A DNA stretch of 64,000 bases, taken from NCBI GenBank assembly GCA_958295785.1, contig OY282377.1, forward strand, positions 448,394 to 512,393. The letters are read 5' to 3'. Made by a program: the position numbers and the translations under genes. The stretch comes from an uncultured Latescibacterota bacterium (GTDB taxonomy: Bacteria; Latescibacterota; UBA2968). Below are positions 35,685 through 44,177 of this stretch, piece by piece. Numbering within the stretch: the first letter of the stretch is position 1; every line of letters starts with the position of its first letter. Below the pieces are notes generated by a model. It made no database searches. It saw only the letters and a program-made list of their open reading frames with translations, and was not told the DNA's origin.

Positions 35685-35802
35685 GACAAAACCAAGGTCA
35701 AATTTTTATCCCAACACTGTTCCAACAATTTAATCAATGTGGATGTTCCACAAATTTGAGGCGTCAGCGGTCAGTGGTCAATGGTCAGGAAACCAAGGGG
35801 TA

Positions 35803-36293
35803 ATACCAATTTGCTTTCAAGTTGTCCGTATCCTGCCTGCCATCAGGGAGGAATGAGGAATGAGGAACAGACGTTCCGTAGAGATCATGGGTTGCTTGTC
35901 TAAAGCGTTTGGCCCTACAGCGTCGTTTGTTGCCTTCGATGCCTTCGGCGTCAAACGCTCAAATTATTCGCGTTTTCATACTTTTTTCAACAGCAAAAAA
36001 AGTAGGCGAGCGGGGTACAACTGCCCCAGCAGTTCAAAAATGCCGCTCTCATGCGCCGAGGGACTGGCACAGCGCAAATCGCTTTTGTAATAGGACGACA
36101 TGCGTTGGCCTGCAAAGTGGGTTGCAAAATAGAGGTTGGTTGCGAGACGGCCTTGCGCGCTGTGCGCGATGGCTTTGTCTGATGGTCTTTTGGGATGGCC
36201 TGGTTGCAATGGCTTCTTTGAATGACTGGGTAAGGTCAAGGGGATCGCTTGCTGGCAACATATCGCATCACATGAGGACAACAGAAAATCAAT
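35803..36293 (+). repeat. Mosaic repeat family 2, copy 3
   Basis: Begins ATACCAATTTGCTTTCAAG and ends AGAAAATCAAT, its last bases replaced. It carries the GCCTTCGGCGTCAAACGC module, the 33-nt insertion (GGCGAGCGGGGTACAACTG) and the CATGCGCCGAGGGACTGG variant, so it mixes features of the other copies. It fills the gap between the lipoprotein and the ABC-2 permease (35685-36367); no gene is seen. Confidence 0.82.
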
Positions 36294-36367
36294 GCTGATG
36301 GCTGATTTTCAAAGGACTGGCTCTGGGGCATGTCTCTACGACTGATGGCGCGGCGAAGCGTTTCCAC

Positions 36368-37129
36368 TCATTTCTTTTGCCACGCCTGCCACACTGCTGC
36401 GCCGATGGTCGCGCCTGCAAAGCCCACGCTTATCAGCCCGCAAAACCACAACTGGGCATTTGCGCCAGAGGTTGAAAAATACAGCGCGTGACGCAAACCC
36501 GCCATACCATAAGTCAACGGATTTACTGCCATCATCCAAGCCAGCCAGCGAGATGCGCCATCGGGAGGGAACACCGCGCCGGAGAGCACCCACATCGGCA
36601 ACAAGAACAAACTCATCACCGCGTGAAACCCAGCCGTTGATGTGCTGCGCCACGCAATTGCAAAGCCGAGTGCGGTCAGGGCAATGCCCAGCACAGCCAA
36701 AAAAACGAGGGTCAGACCCAAAGACGCGATGCTGATAGGAATGTCCAAAAACGCCAAAAACACCAGAAAGACCGCGCTTTCCAAAAACGCCAATGTGCCC
36801 CCGCCCAAGACCTTGCCCATCACCAAGCCGACGCGGGGCACGGGCGCGACCAGCACGGCCTGCATAAACCCCTCGCGCCGGTCTTCAATCACGGAAATGG
36901 TGGAAAAAATCGCCGTGAACAACAAAATCAGCAACAAGGTTCCGGGATAAATATATTCCAAATACCCCCCGGAAATCCCCGAGGGCGCGAAAGATTTTTC
37001 AAAGCCGGACCCCAAGATCAACCAGAACACCAACGGCTGCCCAATCGCGCCAAACAAGCGATTGCGATCTCGGGCAAAGCGCGTCAATTCCCGCCGCCAA
37101 AGCGACACCACGGGCAACCAAAACAACAC
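36368..37129 (-). CDS. ABC-2 type transporter permease
   Basis: A 253-residue permease with about six membrane segments (LLLILLFTAIFSTISVIED, VLGIALTALGFAIAW, MSLFLLPMWVLSGAVFP). LSGAVFPPDGASRWLAWMMAVNPLTYGM is the conserved ABC-2 region. It starts at GTG 37129, after the strong site GGGAGGAGG, overlapping the TAG stop of the ATPase gene by one base. It works with that ATPase as an exporter. Related pairs sit near heme and oxidase genes in other bacteria; here ctaB is 3.5 kb upstream. Confidence 0.88.
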   Translation of the reverse strand: MLFWLPVVSLWRRELTRFARDRNRLFGAIGQPLVFWLILGSGFEKSFAPSGISGGYLEYIYPGTLLLILLFTAIFSTISVIEDRREGFMQAVLVAPVPRVGLVMGKVLGGGTLAFLESAVFLVFLAFLDIPISIASLGLTLVFLAVLGIALTALGFAIAWRSTSTAGFHAVMSLFLLPMWVLSGAVFPPDGASRWLAWMMAVNPLTYGMAGLRHALYFSTSGANAQLWFCGLISVGFAGATIGAAVWQAWQKK

Positions 37130-38058
37130 TACGCCTCCTCCCGGTGAAATCCATGTCCCGTGCGCTGGACAAAAACATCCTCGAGCGTGGGCACGCTCAC
37201 GGTCATGGCGCGTACATCTTCGCGCAGACGGGGATACAACTCGGCCAATAGCTGCTGTCCATCATTGCATGCAATCCGCACCTGCCCATCGATCACTTGC
37301 ACGCCGCGGTCCACAGCCGCTTCAATTTGCAATCGCAATGCCTCGGGATCGCGCGCCTCAAGGGTAATCACCTCGCGGCCCACCTCGCGCTTCAAGGCTT
37401 CGGGCGTGCCCTCGGCAATTAGACGCCCGCGATCCAAAATGCCAATGCGGTCACACCGCTCGGCCTCTTCCATAAAATGGGTGGTCAGCGCCAGCGTCGT
37501 TCCCCATGCGCGGCGCAAAATATCCAAATCGTTCCAAAACCCGCGCCGCGCACCGGGGTCAAGCCCAGCGCATGGCTCGTCAAAAATCAACACTTCCGGG
37601 CGATGCAACAAACTCTTGCACAGTTCAACGCGCCGCTGCAAGCCGCCAGACAGCACTTCCACGCGATCCGTTGCGCGATCTGCAAGGGCCATCATGTCCA
37701 GTGCTTCTTCAATGCGTTGGGCGAGCGCGTGGCCTTTCAATCCGTAGAGATGGCCTTGATGGCGCAAATTTTCCAACACGGTCAAGCGCGCATCCAAGCT
37801 GGGTTGCTGAAAAACCACGCCAATGCGCGCGCGCACCTCACGGGCTTCGGCAACGGCGTTTTTGCCCAACACGCGGATGGTGCCCCGATCAGGCGTTAGC
37901 AAAGTACACAACATGCGAAACAGGGTCGTCTTGCCCCCGCCATTGGGGCCCAAAAGCCCGTACATTTCCCCGACCTTCACTTGTAACGCGATGCCGTCTA
38001 AGGCCACGCGCTCGCCAAACCGGTGGCTCACATTTTGAACATCTATTGCCGCATGCAC
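37129..38058 (-). CDS. ABC-2 exporter ATPase
   Basis: A 309-residue ATPase of the CcmA/DrrA type: Walker A GPNGGGKTT, Q-loop VFQQPSLD, signature LSGGLQRRVELC, Walker B VLIFDEPCAGLD and H-loop TTHFMEEAERCDR. The position usually occupied by Ala in GPNGAGKT is Gly. Start is uncertain; GTG 38058 gives the family N-terminus (HAAIDVQNVSHRFG). A perfect 10-bp hairpin lies about 30 nt upstream. It partners the permease that follows. Confidence 0.88.
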   Translation of the reverse strand: MHAAIDVQNVSHRFGERVALDGIALQVKVGEMYGLLGPNGGGKTTLFRMLCTLLTPDRGTIRVLGKNAVAEAREVRARIGVVFQQPSLDARLTVLENLRHQGHLYGLKGHALAQRIEEALDMMALADRATDRVEVLSGGLQRRVELCKSLLHRPEVLIFDEPCAGLDPGARRGFWNDLDILRRAWGTTLALTTHFMEEAERCDRIGILDRGRLIAEGTPEALKREVGREVITLEARDPEALRLQIEAAVDRGVQVIDGQVRIACNDGQQLLAELYPRLREDVRAMTVSVPTLEDVFVQRTGHGFHREEA

Positions 38059-38086
38059 ATCGACACCTGACCTTTGCCAAAAAGAA

Positions 38087-38110
38087 AGGTGATAGGTTTT
38101 CCTATCACCT
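38087..38110 (-). promoter_or_regulatory. Perfect hairpin in the leader of the ABC exporter
   Basis: AGGTGATAGG, loop of four bases, CCTATCACCT: a perfect 10-bp stem 29 nt upstream of the GTG start. It could be an attenuator, an operator or a terminator; TTTT occurs only in the loop. Confidence 0.45.
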
Positions 38111-38250
38111 CTTGACGCAAGATGCAAAAAGCAATTCGGCTATCAGTCCCCGCTCATCCGCCCAAAGCGATTTATGGACTTACCGCTTGTTTTTCCGACC
38201 ACAACGGGCGGGCACAGGGGCCGCGCCCTTATGTTTTATCTGTGTTCTTA

Positions 38251-38362
38251 GAAGCCCTAACAAAAAGAAATCAAGCGTCTGAAACAGAGGAGTGAACACC
38301 CGCAGGAACGCCTCAAAGGCGGCCTCTCACAAATCCATGTCAACGCTTTTTGTTAGGGACTC
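38251..38362 (+). mobile_element. 112-bp mini-element (MITE), copy f
   Basis: Left end GAAGCCCTAACAAAAAG, right end GGGACTC; left component of composite B. Its last base is part of the rpn stop codon. Confidence 0.85.
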
Positions 38363-39375
38363 TAAGCCTCTGCGTCCAACGCATGCTGAAAAGCATCGAG
38401 ATTGTCCACTTGCACCGCCTCACGAAGCAACTGCTTGAGTTGTTGCAAATCGTCAATGGCCCGAATGCGACCGGCGAACTGACCGGGCGCGTCCGCATCA
38501 AAGCGAACCTCCAACACATCGAGAATATCTTCAATGGTGCTTTCTCTAATCCCTTGCTCCCTGCCGCGACGCATCCCCTGTTCAATGCCCTGTTCAATGC
38601 CCTGTTCAATGCCCTGTTCAATGCCCTGTTCAATGCCCTGTTCAATGCCCTGTTCAATGCCCTGCTCGATCCCGCGGTCAATACCTTGTTGGGTAAGGTA
38701 TTGGGCAAACGATGATTCACGCATAATCGCATCCATAAAACCCTCCTGAGAAATAATACGCCTAACGGTGGACAATTCGTACGATATTCCACCTAAAATA
38801 GCCATACCCGCCATCATGTCAACCTTGGTTGAGGCGTCCAAGGGCAAGGCTTCCGTCGCATGAAGACATTGACGCAACCACGCCTCAGAAGACACACCAG
38901 ACGGAGGCTTCATCAGCGGCGCAAACGGAAGCAAGCCCGGATGACCACCCGCAATAATCGCTTGACCGTCGATCTCACTCAGACGAATCACCTGATATTC
39001 CACGATAACGCGGTGGCCGGGCAGTTCTTGGATGTAGTATCCCTTATCGCGCTGACCCGCACCGGGACGCAGGTAGATCACAAAGGAAAAGATCGGCAGA
39101 CCATAGCGTTCTATGGCGCGACCGATATAGCCGGCCATGCGATGCGACATCGGAGTGTCCGTGCTGTCCGCGGTTTGAAATTCGCAATGAATCAACGCAT
39201 CCTCACCCTCAATACGCACGCGAATCAGGCTATCGGCGCGCCGGGCTTCCACAGTGGGTTGCTCGGTCTCGAGCACCTCGAGCACCTCGATGTCAGCGCG
39301 TCCGAGTGTGAAGCGGATGAAATCGTCCGGGTAGGTTTGAATCAAGTGTTTGGATATCGTATCGTATTCGGCCAT
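38362..39375 (-). CDS. Rpn-type PD-(D/E)XK nuclease with GIEQ repeats, copy B
   Basis: A 337-residue near-copy of the protein at 15220-16221, with the same active-site segment (ARRADSLIRVRIEGEDAL then HCEFQ). Main differences: eight GIEQ units instead of seven, and a divergent stretch near residue 120 (GHRVIVEYQVIRL against GHEVLVKYKVIRL), with scattered substitutions such as SEAW for ADAW. The two copies are thus not an assembly duplicate and have diverged for some time while both frames stayed intact, which suggests selection. Start ATG 39375, with AAGGTGG upstream. Confidence 0.85.
   Translation of the reverse strand: MAEYDTISKHLIQTYPDDFIRFTLGRADIEVLEVLETEQPTVEARRADSLIRVRIEGEDALIHCEFQTADSTDTPMSHRMAGYIGRAIERYGLPIFSFVIYLRPGAGQRDKGYYIQELPGHRVIVEYQVIRLSEIDGQAIIAGGHPGLLPFAPLMKPPSGVSSEAWLRQCLHATEALPLDASTKVDMMAGMAILGGISYELSTVRRIISQEGFMDAIMRESSFAQYLTQQGIDRGIEQGIEQGIEQGIEQGIEQGIEQGIEQGIEQGMRRGREQGIRESTIEDILDVLEVRFDADAPGQFAGRIRAIDDLQQLKQLLREAVQVDNLDAFQHALDAEA
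38578..38685 (+). repeat. 12-bp tandem repeat in rpn copy B
   Basis: Eight CTGTTCAATGCC-type units, the last changed to CTGCTCGATCCC. One unit more than copy A. Confidence 0.85.
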
Positions 39376-39489
39376 AAACGCCACCTTGAAAAAATTGATG
39401 AACAAAAATGGTGAAGAAAAAAATTATACAATCACGTCATTTTTGACAAGACTTTGTTTGACGCGGCTAAAAGATGAAAAAATAAAAAC

Positions 39490-39521
39490 GTAGGGGCGGT
39501 GCCCCCGTGCCCGCCCGAAAA
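39490..39521 (+). repeat. Palindromic GC repeat inside composite B
   Basis: Same position and sequence as the copy at 16335-16366, so it travelled with the composite. Confidence 0.75.
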
Positions 39522-39723
39522 GGCAAGACACAAGGCGAAAGGCAACCACAGAGGGACAAATATTGGGAAGCGCAGATAGGGGCGGCGAATGGAGCAGACA
39601 GCGAGGACATAGCGGAGGCAGGGGGGTGGTGGGTAATCCGCGCAATCCCCTAATCCGCGACAATCCGCAATCCAGACAGTTGCGTTGCAGAGCCTGTGCC
39701 AAAACGCCGTAAGCCAGTGCTAA

Positions 39724-39835
39724 GAAGCCCTAACATAAAGAAATCAAGCATCTGAAACAGATGAGTGAACACCCGCAGGAACGCCTCAAAGTCGGCCTCT
39801 CACAAATCCCTGTCAACGCTTTTTGTTAGGGACTC
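39724..39835 (+). mobile_element. 112-bp mini-element (MITE), copy g
   Basis: Ends GAAGCCCTAACATAAAG and GGGACTC; right component of composite B, immediately before mosaic repeat copy 4. Confidence 0.85.
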
Positions 39836-39837
39836 TT

Positions 39838-40332
39838 ATACCAATTTGCTTTTAAGTTGCCCGTATCCCGCCTCCCATCAGGGAGGAATGAGGAACAGAC
39901 GTTCCGTAGAGATCATGCGTTGCTTTTCTCAAGCGTTTGGCCCTACAGCATCGTTTGTTGCCTTTGATGCGTTGGCTACGCCTGTGCCTACGGCGTGCGG
40001 CGACTTCCTTTTTTTCAACAGCAAAAAAAAGTAGGCGAGCGGGGTACAACTGCCCTAGCAGTTCAAAAATGCCGCTCTCAAACGCCGAGGGGTGCTCTGC
40101 ACAGCGCAAATCGCTTTTGTAATAGGACGACATGCGCCGGCCTGCGAAGGAAGTTGCAAGAGGGAGGTGGGTTGCGAGACGGCCTTGCGCGCTGTGCGTG
40201 ATGGGTTTATCTGATGGTCTTTTGGGATGGCCTAGTTGCAATGGCTTCTCTGAATGACTGCGTAAGGTCAAGGGGATCGCTTGCTGGCAACATATCGCAT
40301 CACATGAGGACAACAGAAAATCAATTTGGTAT
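39838..40332 (+). repeat. Mosaic repeat family 2, copy 4, complete
   Basis: Begins ATACCAATTTGCTTTTAAGTT and ends with the imperfect inverted copy AACAGAAAATCAATTTGGTAT. About 495 bp. It has the GCGTTGGCTACGCCTGTGCC module, the 33-nt insertion and the CAAACGCCGAGGGGTGCTC variant. A minus-strand frame of more than 100 codons (from ATGTCCTCATGTGATGCG) stays open in several copies, but nothing proves it is translated. Confidence 0.85.
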
Positions 40333-40400
40333 TATACATCATCTGCGAATGCCTATCGCCTGTTCGGGTGGATCTGCACGCTTAGAAATGCTGATCGCGA

Positions 40401-40643
40401 TCACCCGATCAGTTTGTCGAGGGTGGTAATCAAGCCGACGATGGCCACGGCAAATCCCCCCATCTTGATCGTCATGTGCTGTTCGAGCTCTCGAATCTGA
40501 GCGTGTAACTCCGCTATATCCGCCTTGGTTGCAACAGTATCGTCAAACGCATTGCCGACTGTCGTCACCACCGCCTCGGCCTGGGTCTCGTCAAACCCAA
40601 CTTCTGTAAGCAACTTCACCGCTTTATACGTATCCAATGCCAT
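40401..40643 (-). CDS. Small DUF1640-like coiled-coil membrane protein
   Basis: An 80-residue protein: ALDTYKAVKLLTEVGFDETQ, then VATKADIAELHAQIRELEQH as a coiled coil, and GGFAVAIVGLITTLDKL as a C-terminal membrane helix. The F-x-E-x-QAEA plus TKADIAEL pattern is typical of DUF1640/CCDC90-like proteins, whose bacterial role is unknown. ATG 40643 is chosen; ATG 40655 is also possible. Neither has a strong ribosome site. Confidence 0.65.
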   Translation of the reverse strand: MALDTYKAVKLLTEVGFDETQAEAVVTTVGNAFDDTVATKADIAELHAQIRELEQHMTIKMGGFAVAIVGLITTLDKLIG

Positions 40644-40766
40644 GAAAAACCCCATAGTTTTTGTTTTTTGGTCTTTTCGGGCGGCGGGAATCACGCCTGT
40701 CTATTCGGCCGGGTATGGGGCCGCGTCCCTGCGTTTCATCTTTTGCGTTTATCTGAGGATGCTTGC

Positions 40767-41657
40767 CTACACAATTTTATCCACCATCATCACGAGCCAC
40801 AACGCCGGCAGATAAACGAGCGTTGCGCGCATGAGGCGGCGGGCGTGCATATCGGTGCGATACCGCGCAAAGGTCAAACTGGCGTATAACAGGCCCAAGC
40901 CGAGGGCGATGGCAACCCCAAAATACGCCACGCCCGCCATGCCCAACAGCGCGGGCATCAGGCTGCACGACAACAAAACCAAAGTGTAGAGCACCACTTG
41001 ATGGGCGGTTCTGTGGCCTTGCGGATCTTCGACTGGCAACATGCGAAATCCACCCCGCGCGTAATCTTCTCGGTAAAGCCATGCAATGGACAAGAAATGG
41101 GGAAATTGCCACAAAAACAAAATGCCGAACAGCGCAAGTGCCTCGCCGCTCAAAACACCCGTCGCGGCTGTCCATCCACCGACTGGGGGCAACGCGCCTG
41201 CTATCGCGCCAACGGCGGTATTGTGCGCGGTCTTGGGCTTTAAGGGCGTGTAGAGGAGCAAGTATATCCCCACCGTTAATGCGCCCATTAGCGCGGTCAA
41301 ATCATTGACCAGCACCCCGAGATAGACAATGCCCATTCCACACAAAATAAGCCCGAACCAACAGGCCATCTCTGGCGCGATGCGCCCCGCAGGCAGGGGG
41401 CGGTCAGCCGTGCGCCCCATCAGCCCATCGCGCTCGCGCTCCATAAACTGGTTCAAAACGCCCGTGCCAGAAGCGGTCAAGAAAGTGGCGAACAGGACGT
41501 GGAATATAGAAATCGGATCAATCGCCTGTCCAATGCCCAGCACGTAGCCCACAAAAGTGCCCAACACGACCATCGAGCCGATCCGAAACTTGATCAAAAT
41601 CAAAACATCGCTCACGAGCGTTCTCGCAGGTACCAATTCGGCATTCACGATATACAA
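40767..41657 (-). CDS. ctaB: Protoheme IX farnesyltransferase (heme O synthase)
   Basis: A 296-residue UbiA-family membrane prenyltransferase that attaches a farnesyl group to protoheme to make heme O for terminal oxidases. The prenyl-diphosphate motif is visible in NQFMERERDGLMGRTADRPLP, with a second polar loop around YTPLKPKTAHNTAVGAIAGA and LYREDYARGGFRMLP. About eight or nine membrane segments. The oxidase subunits are not in the window. Start is TTG 41657 or GTG 41648, the latter better spaced from AGGA. Confidence 0.93.
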   Translation of the reverse strand: MYIVNAELVPARTLVSDVLILIKFRIGSMVVLGTFVGYVLGIGQAIDPISIFHVLFATFLTASGTGVLNQFMERERDGLMGRTADRPLPAGRIAPEMACWFGLILCGMGIVYLGVLVNDLTALMGALTVGIYLLLYTPLKPKTAHNTAVGAIAGALPPVGGWTAATGVLSGEALALFGILFLWQFPHFLSIAWLYREDYARGGFRMLPVEDPQGHRTAHQVVLYTLVLLSCSLMPALLGMAGVAYFGVAIALGLGLLYASLTFARYRTDMHARRLMRATLVYLPALWLVMMVDKIV

Positions 41658-41938
41658 TCCTGAAAAGGGCGCGACAAGACACGGGGTTTAGAAAACACAA
41701 CAATACCAGCTTTTACACCATGAGTCAAGCAGAAGAAACGGAAACTCGCGCCCACGCCTTCGCAGGAGATATGCGGTTTACCGCACCATTCTTGCATTGG
41801 ACAGGGCCTCAATCTCATGCGATAAAAAGCATGCATAGGCGCAGCCTACAGCGCAGCAAGTAATCCCGCCTATCGCTCCGTGGATTTGTCCGGCGAACCC
41901 GTGGATGGCCTGATCGACGCACGGCGCGCTCGCTTGGC

Positions 41939-42946
41939 TCAATCCCATGTGTAATCCGTCTCGCCCGCTTCACATGCAAAAGCCGATTCGATCATGGTCT
42001 TCAAATCGCCTTGCGGGGAATAGGCAATCAGGCGTTTGGCTTTGTCGATGGCGTGGTCATACATGTATCGGAGGGGAACTTTGACCGCGAGGGGATCGAC
42101 CCCTCTTTTTTCTGCGATCAAGCGCGCGCCTTCGGGAAATGGAAAGGGTTCGGGCGCGCCGGCATTGAACGATTCGCCCAGCGCAGAGGCTGACTTCAGG
42201 GCGCAAACAAGGCAATGGGCAATGTCGCGGGCGTCCTGCGGTTGATAGAGCCAGGGACGTCCGTCTTCGTCTGTGATGCTGCACGGTTGATTCGGGGACA
42301 CGGCTTGGGCTTCGATGTCGTGCCAGAGTTCTGTGCCATCGGGCATGTGGAGTTCGGTGCCGGGCCTGCTCTGGCTTTTTTTTAGCGTATTGACCACGCG
42401 GGCAACGCTGAATTGGTTGAGGATTTTGGTCTCGGACAAGACGTGGCTGGGGCGCACTATCGAATGGCGCAACCCGGTTTCCCGCGCGGCGCGTTCCGCC
42501 ATGATCTCGCCGAAATATTTGGACATGGAGTATTCGCTGTCGGGCCGTTTGGGGTGCCACTCATCGACCGGGTGATACGCGCACGGGATGTTTTCGCCGT
42601 TGTTGGGAAACACGCCCGACGAACTGGTATAAACGTAGCGTTCGAGGCGGTCCGCAAAAACCTCGCAGGCGCGGGTCACTTGCAGGTTGATCTGGTTGTT
42701 GAGTTCAAAATGCGGGCCGACGAGGTTGGCCGTGTGAATGACCGCGTCCACGCCTTTGACGGCATTTACAACATAGTCGAAATCGGTCAGATCGCCTTCG
42801 CGCAACTCGATGTCCAAGCCATCGAGGCGGCTGCGTGCGGGATCGCCTGCGAGAATGGTTCCGCGCACTTCATCGTTTTGATCGAGCAACTGCCGCACGA
42901 GCCGGCAACCGACCTGCCCGGCAGCACCTGTGACGAGAACTTTCAT
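41939..42946 (-). CDS. NAD(P)-dependent epimerase/dehydratase (extended SDR)
   Basis: A 335-residue extended short-chain dehydrogenase. MKVLVTGAAGQVGCRLVRQL has the TGxxGxxG nucleotide motif, YTSSSGVFP the catalytic serine region, and YSMSKYFGE the YxxxK pair. The VIHTANLVGPHFELNNQIN segment fits the epimerase or 3-beta-hydroxysteroid-like group. Start ATG after a perfect AAAGGAGG. It stands alone; substrate is unknown, probably a sugar or sugar nucleotide. Confidence 0.88.
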   Translation of the reverse strand: MKVLVTGAAGQVGCRLVRQLLDQNDEVRGTILAGDPARSRLDGLDIELREGDLTDFDYVVNAVKGVDAVIHTANLVGPHFELNNQINLQVTRACEVFADRLERYVYTSSSGVFPNNGENIPCAYHPVDEWHPKRPDSEYSMSKYFGEIMAERAARETGLRHSIVRPSHVLSETKILNQFSVARVVNTLKKSQSRPGTELHMPDGTELWHDIEAQAVSPNQPCSITDEDGRPWLYQPQDARDIAHCLVCALKSASALGESFNAGAPEPFPFPEGARLIAEKRGVDPLAVKVPLRYMYDHAIDKAKRLIAYSPQGDLKTMIESAFACEAGETDYTWD

Positions 42947-43059
42947 GAGACCTCCTTTAGATGTACGACGACCTACGACTGATGGGCCGCGGCTGCCCTC
43001 TCTCTTCTTCCCTTTTTACTTCTCGCTTGAAGAGGGCCGGGCGGCCACTAACCCCTGAC

Positions 43060-43090
43060 TTCGGGCGGGCACGGGGGCACCGCCCCTACA
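43060..43090 (-). repeat. Palindromic GC repeat (PER family)
   Basis: TCGGGCGGGCACGGGGGCAC followed by CGCCCCTACA, next to the duplicated sulfatase fragment. Confidence 0.72.
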
Positions 43091-43092
43091 AT

Positions 43093-43283
43093 GCGTTGGG
43101 CGAGATGGGGCACGGTGGCACGGCCGCAGAACGGCGAAATAACGGGCCAAACCGCGGATTTCGGGATCGGCTCGCCAATGAGGGCATGGTCGGGTTCTTG
43201 CAACGCAGGGGGCTGAAAACCGCGATGATCAGTCCCTTTGGACAGCAGCATGCCGCGTGGCATTGCGTTGGGCGAGATGGGGC
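43093..43283 (+). pseudogene. Duplicated fragment of the sulfatase gene between 19-bp direct repeats
   Basis: Positions 43111-43264 match about 44385-44540 of the downstream sulfatase with few substitutions (GGTGGCACGGCCGCAGAACG, then GGATCGGCTCGCCAATGAGG). It is bounded by two exact copies of GCGTTGGGCGAGATGGGGC (43093-43111 and 43265-43283). The second directly abuts the stop codon of the NYN gene. It encodes no start and no catalytic site. Confidence 0.85.
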
Positions 43284-43910
43284 TTAGGCCATTGGTCGTT
43301 GCGTTAGGTCCAGTTCCATCTCGTCGCGCGCTGGCGCGAATTCGTGACCTTCTCGAGACGGTTCCCTGAAAGTTATGGCCCAGTAATAATCGTCCAGCGG
43401 AACAAAGACGCCGTTCTCCTCTGCCCATTGGCGCATTCTTCGGTAACAAGAATGTTCCCATGACAAAACTTCTACTTTCCAACCTCGTCGGTGCATGCGC
43501 TCCAATGTGCTGTGAAACCCTCTGCCCTCGTAATAGCCAGCACCGTCACCGGTCAGCAGTGCCACAATGCCAGGGTCGCCGTTGTAATCCCAACCGTGCT
43601 CCAGCATACGCAACTGTAGCCAGCGGTCGGGGATTTCCCGTTCTCCCCGGTCTGGGGCACCTCGATCATATAGCTGGACTTCCACACCTTGATTCTCCAG
43701 CCGGTTCCACAATTGGCGCATTTCCGGCGGGACAGAGCCTGCGGCGACTGCTTTTTCCAGTGGACGGTCAGCATGTGCCAAGCGCAGCATATTGTCGAAA
43801 TTGATACGAACCAAATAGCGGGCACCAGAGGTGCCGTCTCGCTGTGCAGCAATGCGCTGCGCTTCGTTGAAAATATTGGAATTATCCCAATAGACGAATA
43901 CGCCGCTCAT
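43284..43910 (-). CDS. NYN-domain (LabA/DUF88-like) putative RNase
   Basis: A 208-residue protein with a NYN/PIN-like fold: GVFVYWDNSNIF holds the first acidic residue, and GDPGIVALLTGDGAGY the TGDGD-like acidic motif, followed by GWKVEVLSWEHS and CYRRMRQWAEENGVFVPLD. NYN proteins are metal-dependent RNases or RNA-processing factors. The start ATG 43910 (after GGGAG) fits the domain better than the upstream ATG. No partner gene is near; its 3' end touches an inserted sulfatase fragment. Confidence 0.8.
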   Translation of the reverse strand: MSGVFVYWDNSNIFNEAQRIAAQRDGTSGARYLVRINFDNMLRLAHADRPLEKAVAAGSVPPEMRQLWNRLENQGVEVQLYDRGAPDRGEREIPDRWLQLRMLEHGWDYNGDPGIVALLTGDGAGYYEGRGFHSTLERMHRRGWKVEVLSWEHSCYRRMRQWAEENGVFVPLDDYYWAITFREPSREGHEFAPARDEMELDLTQRPMA

Positions 43911-44177
43911 AATGATATCTCCCTCAAAACAGATGATCCACAAACGCATTTCCGATCATATCTTCGACGCCATTGGACGACCACAAGGGCCTTTGGGAGG
44001 CAAGACAACAGACGCCGAATGATCACAACGTTGGCAATACGATACCATATTTGAGCACAGCAGGCAAGCCTCTTTGCCGATATAACGCGAACCAAAGGAT
44101 AGAGAGACTTGCCAAAAAGCGCGTTTAGAGATAGATTGTCCCCTAAACCAAAACACATCTTCAGAAAGGATCGCATC

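Larger units (their letters stand above)
38251..39835 (-). mobile_element. Composite transposon B: MITE-rpn-MITE, 1585 bp
   Basis: Same structure as composite A, with mini-elements 38251-38362 and 39724-39835 bracketing an rpn gene and its upstream DNA including a PER copy. Outer flanks are TTA (38248-38250, 39836-39838); inner flanks TAA. The net length difference from A is 12 bp, one GIEQ codon set. Its right TTA abuts the end of mosaic repeat copy 4. Confidence 0.85.
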
